A DNA stretch of 7,938 nucleotides from Rubrobacteraceae bacterium (GTDB taxonomy: Bacteria > Actinomycetota > Rubrobacteria > Rubrobacterales > Rubrobacteraceae). The notes below the pieces were generated by a model. That model was not told the DNA's origin and did no database searches. It was given only the letters and a program-made list of their open reading frames with translations. This document shows, piece by piece, positions 1-5,026 of this stretch. Position 1 is the first letter of the stretch. Each line of letters starts with the position of its first letter. The stretch spans positions 1 through 7,938 of the forward strand of contig JACCSM010000579.1 of the NCBI GenBank assembly GCA_013698525.1. Direction: 5' to 3'. A program made the position numbers and the translations under genes.

Positions 1-2
1 TT

Positions 3-125
3 CTTTTCTTGCCTGGTGTAGCCTACTACCTGTTTATCGTCACGCTGCTCACGTGGATCTTCGTCACCGCCATGCGTCTCTGGCCTCCCGCGATCAACGC
101 GCCTCGCAGAAGATCCTGGATCTGA
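3..125 (+). CDS. C-terminal end of a membrane protein (partial, left edge)
   Basis: An open frame enters from the left edge and ends at TGA (123-125). Its ~40 visible codons begin LFLPGVAYYLFIVTLLTW, then IFVTAMRLWP, and end in a basic tail, APRRRSWI. This is one strongly hydrophobic, aromatic-rich stretch of about 20 residues followed by positive charges, the usual look of a last transmembrane helix with a cytoplasmic tail. The overlapping +2 frame stays open further (to 451) but encodes a His/Arg-rich peptide and runs into the antisense of the sulfatase gene, so it is the less likely coding frame. The gene converges on the sulfatase-like gene, with 62 bp between the two stop codons. The family cannot be told from so short a piece. 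That it is coding is inferred from hydrophobicity alone. Confidence 0.5.
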   Translation, partial: LFLPGVAYYLFIVTLLTWIFVTAMRLWPPAINAPRRRSWI

Positions 126-187
126 CAGACCCTAACGACCGGGTCAGAAGCCTTAGTGGGTTGCCGCTCTGGCCAAGGATTAGCAGG

Positions 188-1693
188 CTACCTTGCTGCG
201 GTGCCGTAGTCGTAGGTGGGGAGTGGGCCGCCGGCGTCTCTGAGTATGTAGCCTTCGAACATCCGCTTGACTATGTTAGGCTCATTACCTGCGATGTCGT
301 TGTGCATACCGGGGTCTTGCTGCACGTCGTAGAGCTTGGCGTCCGCGCCCTGGTTGGTGCTGAACATGACGTAGCGGTCGTCGCGGGCCCAGACATGGTC
401 GTTGTAGCCGATCGAGAAGTGGGGTCTTGCCTCGGGCTCCCCGCTTCCTAGCACGACGGAGAGGTCCTGGCCGTCCAGCTCCTGCTGGGGTTCGATCCCG
501 AGGAAGCTTAGTATCGTTGGGGCCACGTCGTGGGTCGAGGCGTAGTAGTCGCTCGTCTGTCCTGCCCCCTTGCCTTCAGGGAGCCTTATTAGGAACGGTA
601 TGTCGGTAACCTCGGGCCATAGTACGTTGTCTGGCTTGCCCGTGTAGCCGTGCTCGCCGTGGGCGACGCCGTGGTCGGAGAGGAGTATGAGGAGGGTGTT
701 ATCGAAGAGGTTGAGCTCCTCCATCCTGTCTAGGAAGCGGCCGAGCCAGCGGTCCATCATAGTGACCTCAGCCGAGTAGCGCGCCTTCATCCTCTCTAGC
801 TCCCTCGGCAACAAGTAGCTGCTCGGACCGTAGATCACCGAGAACGGCTCTTTGAGGTTGTAGGGCTCGTCGTCGTACATCTTGACGTACTTCTCGGGCG
901 GGTCCCAGGGTTCGTGCGGGTCGTAGCTGTCCACGGTAAGGAAGAAAGGTCCGCCCTCGCTCAAGACTTCGAGGTAGTCTGCGGCCTGGGAGAAGACCAT
1001 GGGTGAGAACCAGTCAGCCTCCGTCTTCCTCTCCTTCACGTTCGCGAAGTACTGACGCATCTGGCCCGTCATGGCAGGGACATTGCCCTTGAGAAGGGCC
1101 TGGTCTACCTTGTCCTTTGGGTACGTCCAGGCTGGCTTGTAATTGTCCGTGGTCTGGCCTCGGAAGAAGTCGAAGACGTCGAAGCCCCGGTGAATGTTGT
1201 ACGAGGGCTTGAACTGGTGCATGTTGTCCGTCACTAAGTAGGTCCCGTACCCCGCCGCCTGCATCATCTCGGCGAGCGTCGTCTGGTAGTTGGGTATCGG
1301 TTCCCAGCCCTGCAAGATTATGTCCTCACCCTTGGGCGGTATCCAGTCTCGGAAGGGCCAGGTCCTAAGGCCTGTGTGTATGGCCCTTCTTGCGCAGATC
1401 GTCGGTATGGACTCGGGGTATGCCTGGGTAAAGCGCAGGCTGTCGCTGGCGAGGGCGTCCAGGCTGGGGCTTTGGATCGTATCGTTACCGTAGGCGCCGA
1501 TGTGATCCTTCCTCAAGCTGTCGATGATGATCAGCACTACGTTAGTGCCCTCTTTGACGCCGGGGGGATCGTTCCTGATGTTGCGGATGCGCTCTGTGAG
1601 GTCGCAGCCTGTGGCACCGAGCAGCGTCGCCCCGGCCATCCCGGCGCCGGTCATCTTGAGGAAGTCTCTGCGGGTCAGCATGCGTTTTCTCAC
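188..1693 (-). CDS. Tat-exported sulfatase-like hydrolase/transferase (alkaline phosphatase superfamily), probable lipoprotein
   Basis: This 501-residue protein has a twin-arginine signal (TRRDFLKM, residues 7-14), a hydrophobic Ala/Gly stretch and a lipobox-like GATGC ending at Cys30, so it is probably exported folded and lipid-anchored outside the membrane. The sulfatase core follows: NVVLIIIDSLRKDHIGAYG (51-69) with metal ligand Asp58, DPHEPWDPP (258-266), SDHGVAHGEHG (339-349) with the metal-binding Asp340/His341, THDVAPTIL (387-395), and the common C-terminal LYDVQQDPG (454-462). The active-site loop reads SIPTICARRAIHTG (95-108). Aligned on the Arg and the terminal TG, the nucleophile position is Thr98, with Arg102 as partner, so this is not a Cys/Ser formylglycine sulfatase. 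It may hydrolyse or transfer a phospho- or sulfo-ester; the substrate is unknown. The start used is GTG 1693; ATG 1681 is equally plausible and keeps the whole Tat motif. Neither has a convincing Shine-Dalgarno sequence. The family call is sure, the activity is not. Confidence 0.9.
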   Translation of the reverse strand: MRKRMLTRRDFLKMTGAGMAGATLLGATGCDLTERIRNIRNDPPGVKEGTNVVLIIIDSLRKDHIGAYGNDTIQSPSLDALASDSLRFTQAYPESIPTICARRAIHTGLRTWPFRDWIPPKGEDIILQGWEPIPNYQTTLAEMMQAAGYGTYLVTDNMHQFKPSYNIHRGFDVFDFFRGQTTDNYKPAWTYPKDKVDQALLKGNVPAMTGQMRQYFANVKERKTEADWFSPMVFSQAADYLEVLSEGGPFFLTVDSYDPHEPWDPPEKYVKMYDDEPYNLKEPFSVIYGPSSYLLPRELERMKARYSAEVTMMDRWLGRFLDRMEELNLFDNTLLILLSDHGVAHGEHGYTGKPDNVLWPEVTDIPFLIRLPEGKGAGQTSDYYASTHDVAPTILSFLGIEPQQELDGQDLSVVLGSGEPEARPHFSIGYNDHVWARDDRYVMFSTNQGADAKLYDVQQDPGMHNDIAGNEPNIVKRMFEGYILRDAGGPLPTYDYGTAAR

Positions 1694-1718
1694 GAGGCAA
1701 GAGGGTACTACGCAACCA

Positions 1719-1749
1719 TGCGCCCCACAAGCCGAACGGGCGGGGCGCA
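1719..1749. promoter_or_regulatory. 8-bp inverted repeat between divergent genes
   Basis: TGCGCCCC (1719-1726) and GGGGCGCA (1742-1749) form a perfect 8-bp inverted repeat with a 15-nt gap, so the half-site centres are 23 bp apart, about two helical turns. It lies in the ~107 bp between the divergent sulfatase-like and small membrane-protein genes. It is 26 bp upstream of the sulfatase GTG and 39 bp upstream of the candidate -10 box of the membrane-protein gene. A shared operator is one reading. A chance match is possible in DNA this GC-rich. Confidence 0.3.
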
Positions 1750-1787
1750 GCCGTGAACCCGGCCACCCTGGCGCGCTGGGGGACTGC

Positions 1788-1793
1788 TAGAAT
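1788..1793 (+). promoter_or_regulatory. Candidate -10 box (TAGAAT) of the small membrane-protein gene
   Basis: TAGAAT differs from TATAAT at one base. It ends 7 bp before the ATG at 1801, so transcription would start at or within a few bases of that ATG and give a leaderless or nearly leaderless mRNA. No good -35 hexamer is visible at the usual spacing (1765-1770 reads ACCCTG). The box lies inside the longer reading frame that opens at GTG 1753, which argues for the shorter start. Confidence 0.45.
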
Positions 1794-1800
1794 CACTTTT

Positions 1801-2235
1801 ATGAGAAGTATCATGGCCGTTGGGATCGGGCTGCTGCTGGCGCTCGCGCTCGGTCTACTCGTGGCGCAGGGGATATTCGCGCCGGTTCTCACACGTTTCT
1901 TCGGCCTCGAGCGCACAGGCCCCGCCGTCCTCCCACTCGTCTTGCTCGTCTTTGCTGCCGCCTTCTCGTTCTACTTCGGTGGGATGGCCGCCAGCTACAA
2001 GGCGCCCTCCAGGCATCGTCTGCACGGGGTTCTGGTCGTCCCCGTGGCCTTCGTTCTTTCGTTGGTGCTCAACCTCGTTCTGGGCAAAGGATTCCTGCCA
2101 GGCGTCGATGGCGCCTGGGCCGCGGGGCTCGTAGTCGTCTTCCTCGTCGTCTCGGGCGCGGCCGCCTACGTCGGAGCCCACCGCGGCGAGACGCTCTATG
2201 CCCACAACCAGAAGGTCGCGCGGCGCCGACGATAG
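1801..2235 (+). CDS. Small four-helix integral membrane protein, function unknown
   Basis: From ATG 1801 this encodes 144 residues (MRSIMAVGIG...). Four hydrophobic segments can be seen at roughly residues 3-28, 42-64, 75-97 and 103-126. They are joined by short loops, including a KAPSRHRLHG loop between helices 2 and 3, and followed by a polar basic tail (AHRGETLYAHNQKVARRRR). Basic residues at the N terminus, in loop 2-3 and at the C terminus fit both ends lying inside, by the positive-inside rule. A GTG at 1753 would add 16 non-hydrophobic residues, but a -10-like TAGAAT lies within that extension, so ATG 1801 is preferred; no Shine-Dalgarno sequence precedes it. The gene diverges from the sulfatase-like gene, and TCAGC repeats begin right after its stop codon. 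I recognise no catalytic motif. It resembles generic actinobacterial four-helix membrane proteins. Confidence 0.75.
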   Translation: MRSIMAVGIGLLLALALGLLVAQGIFAPVLTRFFGLERTGPAVLPLVLLVFAAAFSFYFGGMAASYKAPSRHRLHGVLVVPVAFVLSLVLNLVLGKGFLPGVDGAWAAGLVVVFLVVSGAAAYVGAHRGETLYAHNQKVARRRR

Positions 2236-2286
2236 CATTTCAGCACTTCAGCACGCGCCCTACCGCGCGCTTATCAGCATTTCAGC
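2233..2286 (+). repeat. TCAGC pair - hairpin - TCAGC pair element behind the membrane-protein gene
   Basis: TCAGC occurs at 2240, 2248, 2274 and 2282: two pairs with an 8-nt period inside each pair and 21 nt between the pairs. The 21-nt middle contains CGCGC (2254-2258) and GCGCG (2265-2269), a 5-bp stem with a 6-nt loop. The element begins immediately after the TAG stop (2233-2235), with the units in sense orientation. An 11-bp direct repeat, AGCATTTCAGC, occurs at 2234-2244 and 2276-2286. A role in 3'-end formation is inferred from position only. Confidence 0.6.
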
Positions 2287-2306
2287 TTCCGTGTGCGCGA
2301 GCCCTG

Positions 2307-2377
2307 GCTGACATGCTGACAAGGCGGCGGAGCCGCCGTGCTGACAAGCTGAGGCTGCAGGCCGAAGCGTGCTGACC
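2307..2377 (-). repeat. TCAGC pair - hairpin - TCAGC pair element behind the coiled-coil gene
   Basis: Read on the minus strand, TCAGC units lie at 2375-2371, 2352-2348, 2344-2340, 2319-2315 and 2311-2307. The last four form two pairs with an 8-nt period. The 20-nt gap between the pairs holds a perfect hairpin, GGCGGC (2323-2328), loop GGA, GCCGCC (2332-2337). The organisation matches the neighbouring copy at 2233-2286 but in the opposite direction, so each copy is in sense orientation to the gene that runs into it. Confidence 0.6.
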
Positions 2378-2380
2378 AGC

Positions 2381-2416
2381 GCGGTTTACGTAAGGGCCAG
2401 CCCTTCCGTAAACCGC
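2381..2416. terminator. 16-bp hairpin directly after the coiled-coil stop codon
   Basis: GCGGTTTACGTAAGGG (2381-2396) and CCCTTCCGTAAACCGC (2401-2416) are complementary at 15 of 16 positions around a CCAG loop. The right arm touches the TAA stop of the coiled-coil gene (2417-2419, minus strand), so on that transcript the stem begins at the first base after the stop. No run of T follows on either strand, so it is not a classical intrinsic terminator. It could stop transcription from both sides, protect the mRNA 3' end, or act as a DNA structure. The structure is certain, the role inferred. Confidence 0.6.
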
Positions 2417-4255
2417 TTAGCGGGCCTGGACGCCGATCATCAACCGCCCCCGCGAGTCCATCCTGGCGTTGGGCTGGCGGCTCGACGCTTCGATCTCGGC
2501 CGGGTCTTCGCCCATACCTGCGAGGTAGACCCTGGGTTCCTCGACCCCCTCCGTCGGGTCGGAGACGTAGCGGCGCCAGGCCATGTCGCCCCAGAGGAAG
2601 GTCAGCGTTGGTTTGCCAGGGGCCGTGTCGTCGAGCGCTGCGTGGACACTGGGGAGGCCGAAGGCCTTCGAGATGGACGCTACGGTCCTCGCGTGCTCGC
2701 TCTCGTTGAACAGCGCTATGCCTTCCCTCAGTCGGCGCGCCGGGTCGGAGAGACGGTCGAGGCGTTCCAGGGCTCTTTGTAGCTCTTCGGCGCTGCGCCG
2801 ACTCTCCGCTCTCGCCTCAGAGAGCCTTGCCTCCAGGTCTTCGACCTTCTCCTCGGCCAGTATGTTCTGCGCCTCGACGTCCTCCAGCCGCCCTTTCGGT
2901 TCCCCGTCTGCAGCGGCGGCGCCGGGCCTGGCTGTAAGCCCGGACGGCTCCTCACCGCCGGCGCGGATCTCACCTAGTATAGTTTCCAGCTCGTTCCTGT
3001 GTGCCTCGGACTCTTCCAGGGCCCCTTCGAGCTCGGTGACGCGGTTCTCGAAGTCGGAGATCTCCGCCCCGAAACGCTCCACCACCCGCTCCAGATCCTC
3101 TTGTGAGGAGGACTTCTGGGCCAGCCTGGCTGCCTCGAGCTCCGTCAGGCGGGCCGTGTAGGCGCGCATTTCAGTCTCACGCTGGACCGCGGCTTCCCTC
3201 AACCGCTCGTCGAGTGCCCACGTCTCAGACTTCCTGCGCTCGTCCTCGGCCGCGAGCTGCTCCTGGTGCTCGCGTCGCAGATGCGCAGTCTCCTCCTCGT
3301 GGCGCGTCCTGAGCGCCCTGTTGTCCGCCTCTCTCTGAGCCTGGATGGCCGCGACCCTACGGTCTGCCGACTCTTTCGCCTCAGCGAGCCTGGTCGCGTG
3401 GGTCTTCCTCAGATCGTTCTCACGCCCCTCAGCGAGCGCCTTGACCCGCCGCAGCTCCTCTTTGCGCCATTCCTGCGAGCTTCGGCGGGCCTCTTCGAGC
3501 TGCTCGCGCAGCGCATCTATCTCCCCTTGCTGCGTCCCTGTGACGTTCCTGTATTCTTTCTGGAGTTCCAACTCCCTCTCTGCCGCCGCGCTCCTCAGGG
3601 CCTGAACGGCCGCCGTCTGACGATCGTCTGCAGCGCTCCGCTTCTCGGCCAGCCTCCTTTCGAAGTCTTCACTGAGGGAACGCTCGAGGGTGTTCTCCCT
3701 TTCGGCGGCCGCACTGCGGACCGATTCGAGTTCGGCCGCGTGGCGCGCTTCCTGCTCCTGGTAAGACGTCCTTAGCTGCTCCTCCCAATGCTCGGAGGCG
3801 TTCTTGAGGGCTGCGATCTCCTCCCTGTAACGCGCCTCCAGGGCTTCGCGCTCGCGCCTGAACTCCTCCTTGATGGTGTCGAGGCGAGTCCCCGAGGAGG
3901 CCGCGTCCACGTCGGTGCGACGCTGCTCCTCGAGCGTGCGGCGCACCTCTGCGACCTCGTTTATGTGCTCGTTGCTGAGGCGGAGCTGCTCGTCGGAGTG
4001 CCGCTGTTTGAGGCCTGAGATCTCCGCCCTGAGATCCTCTGCCTCACTCTCGGCCTCGACGCGGGCCTGCTCTTTCTCTTCCAGCGCTCCGGCCCTGGAG
4101 GAGACCTCCTCCTGCGCAGCCTTTAGCGCCGCGGATGCCTGCTCAAGGTCGCTCCTGAGGTCAGCCACCTCCTGCTCGAGGTTCTCGATCAGGGCGCCGG
4201 CGGCCTCCATGCCATCAGCGAGCGCGGCCGCCTCATCCCTGGGATCCTCGCTCAT
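2417..4255 (-). CDS. Long coiled-coil protein with a small globular C-terminal domain
   Basis: ATG 4255 gives 612 residues (MSEDPRDEAAAL...). It is preferred to GTG 4279 because AGGAGAGG precedes it at 5-8 nt. Residues ~12-430 are an almost unbroken Glu/Arg/Ala/Leu-rich coiled coil with heptad spacing of Leu, Ile and Val. RSAAAERE occurs twice, 41 residues apart (~180 and ~221), hinting at local duplication. A flexible Gly/Ala/Pro/Glu linker (~432-456) leads to a second short coil (~457-505). The last ~110 residues form a different domain, with LREGIALFNESEHARTVASI, GLPSVHA, KPTLTFLWGDMAWRRYVSDP and PRVYLAGMGEDP. I see no signal peptide, membrane segment, Walker motif or cysteine, so it is probably a cytoplasmic rod-like structural or scaffold protein. 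SMC/Rad50 is ruled out by the missing ATPase parts. The family of the C-terminal domain is not recognised. Nothing visible links it functionally to fur upstream. Confidence 0.85.
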   Translation of the reverse strand: MSEDPRDEAAALADGMEAAGALIENLEQEVADLRSDLEQASAALKAAQEEVSSRAGALEEKEQARVEAESEAEDLRAEISGLKQRHSDEQLRLSNEHINEVAEVRRTLEEQRRTDVDAASSGTRLDTIKEEFRREREALEARYREEIAALKNASEHWEEQLRTSYQEQEARHAAELESVRSAAAERENTLERSLSEDFERRLAEKRSAADDRQTAAVQALRSAAAERELELQKEYRNVTGTQQGEIDALREQLEEARRSSQEWRKEELRRVKALAEGRENDLRKTHATRLAEAKESADRRVAAIQAQREADNRALRTRHEEETAHLRREHQEQLAAEDERRKSETWALDERLREAAVQRETEMRAYTARLTELEAARLAQKSSSQEDLERVVERFGAEISDFENRVTELEGALEESEAHRNELETILGEIRAGGEEPSGLTARPGAAAADGEPKGRLEDVEAQNILAEEKVEDLEARLSEARAESRRSAEELQRALERLDRLSDPARRLREGIALFNESEHARTVASISKAFGLPSVHAALDDTAPGKPTLTFLWGDMAWRRYVSDPTEGVEEPRVYLAGMGEDPAEIEASSRQPNARMDSRGRLMIGVQAR

Positions 4256-4260
4256 GATCG

Positions 4261-4268
4261 CCTCTCCT
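4261..4268 (-). promoter_or_regulatory. Ribosome binding site that decides the coiled-coil start
   Basis: Read on the minus strand, AGGAGAGG ends 5 nt before ATG 4255, and its AGGAG core is 8 nt away. It lies inside the longer frame that opens at GTG 4279, which has no comparable signal. ATG 4255 is therefore the better start. Confidence 0.7.
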
Positions 4269-4270
4269 GT

Positions 4271-4305
4271 GTTACCCACAACGTCACATTGGTCGAAAGG
4301 GTAAC
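4271..4305. promoter_or_regulatory. GTTACCC inverted repeat in the leader of the coiled-coil gene
   Basis: GTTACCC (4271-4277) and GGGTAAC (4299-4305) form a perfect 7-bp inverted repeat with 21 nt between. A third copy, GTTACCC, lies at 4390-4396, just upstream of the candidate minus-strand -10 box. Three copies of one heptamer in 126 bp, all on the promoter side of the gene, suggest binding sites for a regulator. Which one is unknown. Confidence 0.3.
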
Positions 4306-4362
4306 TCCTGGCAAGCCCGCGGTAAAGACCCTGTTTCTGGTAGACCGTTTCTCCGGCAGGAA

Positions 4363-4386
4363 ATCCCCCACACTCCGGGGATCATA
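4363..4386 (-). promoter_or_regulatory. Candidate promoter of the coiled-coil gene with an overlapping inverted repeat
   Basis: On the minus strand TATGAT (4386-4381) is one base from the -10 consensus; TTCGAA lies 18 bp further upstream and is a weak -35. The start point would be near 4374, leaving a leader of about 120 nt. ATCCCC (4363-4368) and GGGGAT (4377-4382) form a perfect 6-bp inverted repeat with an 8-nt loop that covers the presumed start point and touches the -10 box, a classical place for an operator. It could also fold at the 5' end of the mRNA. Confidence 0.4.
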
Positions 4387-4458
4387 AATGTTACCCTAAC
4401 GGCCTTCGAACTCTTGGCTAAAGCGCTTCTCAGAGGTGTTGACCTACTGCGAATCGCA

Positions 4459-4508
4459 CTTTCGACTCTAAGCGAAAGCAAGAAGCCGACAAGCTGAAGT
4501 GCTGACTA
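4459..4508 (-). terminator. TCAGC units and hairpin on the 3' end of fur
   Basis: On the minus strand the fur stop TAG (4508-4506) is followed at once by TCAGC units at 4505-4501 and 4497-4493 and a variant TCGGC at 4489-4485, all with an 8-nt period. After these comes a hairpin, CTTTCG (4459-4464) and CGAAAG (4473-4478), with an 8-nt loop. TCAGCACTTCAGC here is identical, in the same orientation relative to its gene, to 2240-2252 behind the membrane-protein gene. There is no clear T run. A 3'-end or termination role is inferred. Confidence 0.4.
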
Positions 4509-4967
4509 GCTGTCGGTGCAGGCCGGGCACAGGCCCTCGACGACCATCGTCGCACGGGTGACCCTGTAAGGAGTGTTGTTGCGAATGATCTCTTCCACGC
4601 CGCCAAGTGCGACGCCGGGGACCTCGGAGACCTCGCCGCAACGGATGCACCTGATGTCCAGGTGCGGCTCGACGTTGAGGTCATAGCGCGTTGGGGACTC
4701 GGCCCAGTGCTTGGACCCGACAACGCCGACCTCTTCCAGGACCGAGAGCGCCTGGTAGACCGTGCCTAACGCCACGCGCGGGTTCTCACGCTTGACGATC
4801 AGGTATACGTCCTCGGCCGAAGGGTGTCCCTTCGCTTTGGAGAGGGCCTCGAGAACGGCCCTGCGCTGGGAGGTGAGGGTGTAGCCGGACCTGCGTAGCT
4901 TCTCCCTGACGTCGGGTACGAGCACGCCTGACGTATCCTTCTGCGATGTCTGGTGATCAGTAACCAT
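4506..4967 (-). CDS. Fur/PerR-family metal-dependent transcriptional regulator
   Basis: From ATG 4967 this is 153 residues, the usual Fur-family length. The N-terminal winged helix includes REKLRRSGYTLTSQRRAVLEAL (21-42), the family HPSAEDVY (48-55) and a recognition helix in VALGTVYQALSVLEE (65-79). Two CxxC pairs, Cys107/Cys110 and Cys147/Cys150, should hold structural zinc. Aligned by eye with PerR, the regulatory-metal residues are His48, Asp96, His102, Asp104 (His in PerR) and Glu115 (Asp in PerR), so the sensed signal cannot be named with confidence: iron, peroxide or another metal. ATG 4988 would add seven residues, but it lies within the TATGAT -10 box, so the internal ATG is preferred. 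It diverges from sppA with a compact shared promoter region. Family certain, subfamily uncertain. Confidence 0.92.
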   Translation of the reverse strand: MVTDHQTSQKDTSGVLVPDVREKLRRSGYTLTSQRRAVLEALSKAKGHPSAEDVYLIVKRENPRVALGTVYQALSVLEEVGVVGSKHWAESPTRYDLNVEPHLDIRCIRCGEVSEVPGVALGGVEEIIRNNTPYRVTRATMVVEGLCPACTDS

Positions 4968-4983
4968 TCCTGTTTCCGAGTTT

Positions 4984-4989
4984 ATCATA
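4984..4989 (-). promoter_or_regulatory. Candidate -10 box (TATGAT) of fur
   Basis: Read on the minus strand, TATGAT matches the -10 consensus at five of six positions. It ends 16 bp upstream of ATG 4967, giving a leader of about 10 nt. The -35 region (ACACCG at 17-bp spacing) is poor, as expected if an activator helps or an extended -10 suffices. The A-rich spacer (AAAAAA) may bend. The -10 box of sppA lies 22 bp away on the other strand, so the two promoters overlap. Confidence 0.5.
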
Positions 4990-5011
4990 CGGCTTTTTTC
5001 GTGCTGCGGTG

Positions 5012-5017
5012 TACTAT
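5012..5017 (+). promoter_or_regulatory. Candidate -10 box (TACTAT) of sppA
   Basis: TACTAT keeps the key A at position 2 and T at position 6 of the -10 consensus. It ends 9 bp before ATG 5027, so the mRNA would be leaderless or have a leader of 1-3 nt. No good -35 is visible. It lies inside the longer frame that opens at GTG 5009, which argues for the ATG. The fur promoter runs in the opposite direction from the same ~40 bp. Confidence 0.35.
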
Positions 5018-5026
5018 AGCCTCCAG

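Noticed and set aside
128..145. GACCC/GGGTC stem between the partial membrane-protein gene and the sulfatase gene
   Set aside because: Only 5 bp with an 8-nt loop and no T run; too weak to call a terminator.
53..451. Plus-strand 132-codon open frame at the left edge
   Set aside because: It overlaps the antisense of the sulfatase C-terminus, whose protein is convincing. The +3 frame at the edge gives a proper membrane helix and stop, while this one gives a low-complexity peptide.
1391..1396. Cys100 of the sulfatase-like protein as a formylglycine precursor
   Set aside because: There is no Arg at the +4 position and no Pro at +2; the Arg/TG register points to Thr98 instead.
2307..2377. A CRISPR array in the repeat-rich intergenic region
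   Set aside because: Repeat units are only 5-8 nt and spacing is 3 or ~20 nt. No repeat of CRISPR length and no cas gene is present.
2583..3775. Long plus-strand open frames opposite the coiled-coil gene
   Set aside because: They are Ser/Arg/Ala-rich shadows of Glu/Arg/Leu codons in a GC-rich coiled-coil gene, with no domain and no ribosome binding site that I can see.
4284..4481. 65-codon minus-strand open frame in the gap between fur and the coiled-coil gene
   Set aside because: Composition is Ser/Arg-rich without any motif. It spans the candidate promoter and the fur 3' hairpin and has no clear start signal.
4430..4723. Alternative minus-strand frame overlapping fur
   Set aside because: The fur frame has a complete family signature with both CxxC pairs; this frame has none.
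4968..5026. A classical Fur or PerR box in the fur/sppA promoter region
   Set aside because: I found no convincing palindromic TTATAAT- or GATAAT-type operator here. Autoregulation is plausible but not shown by sequence.
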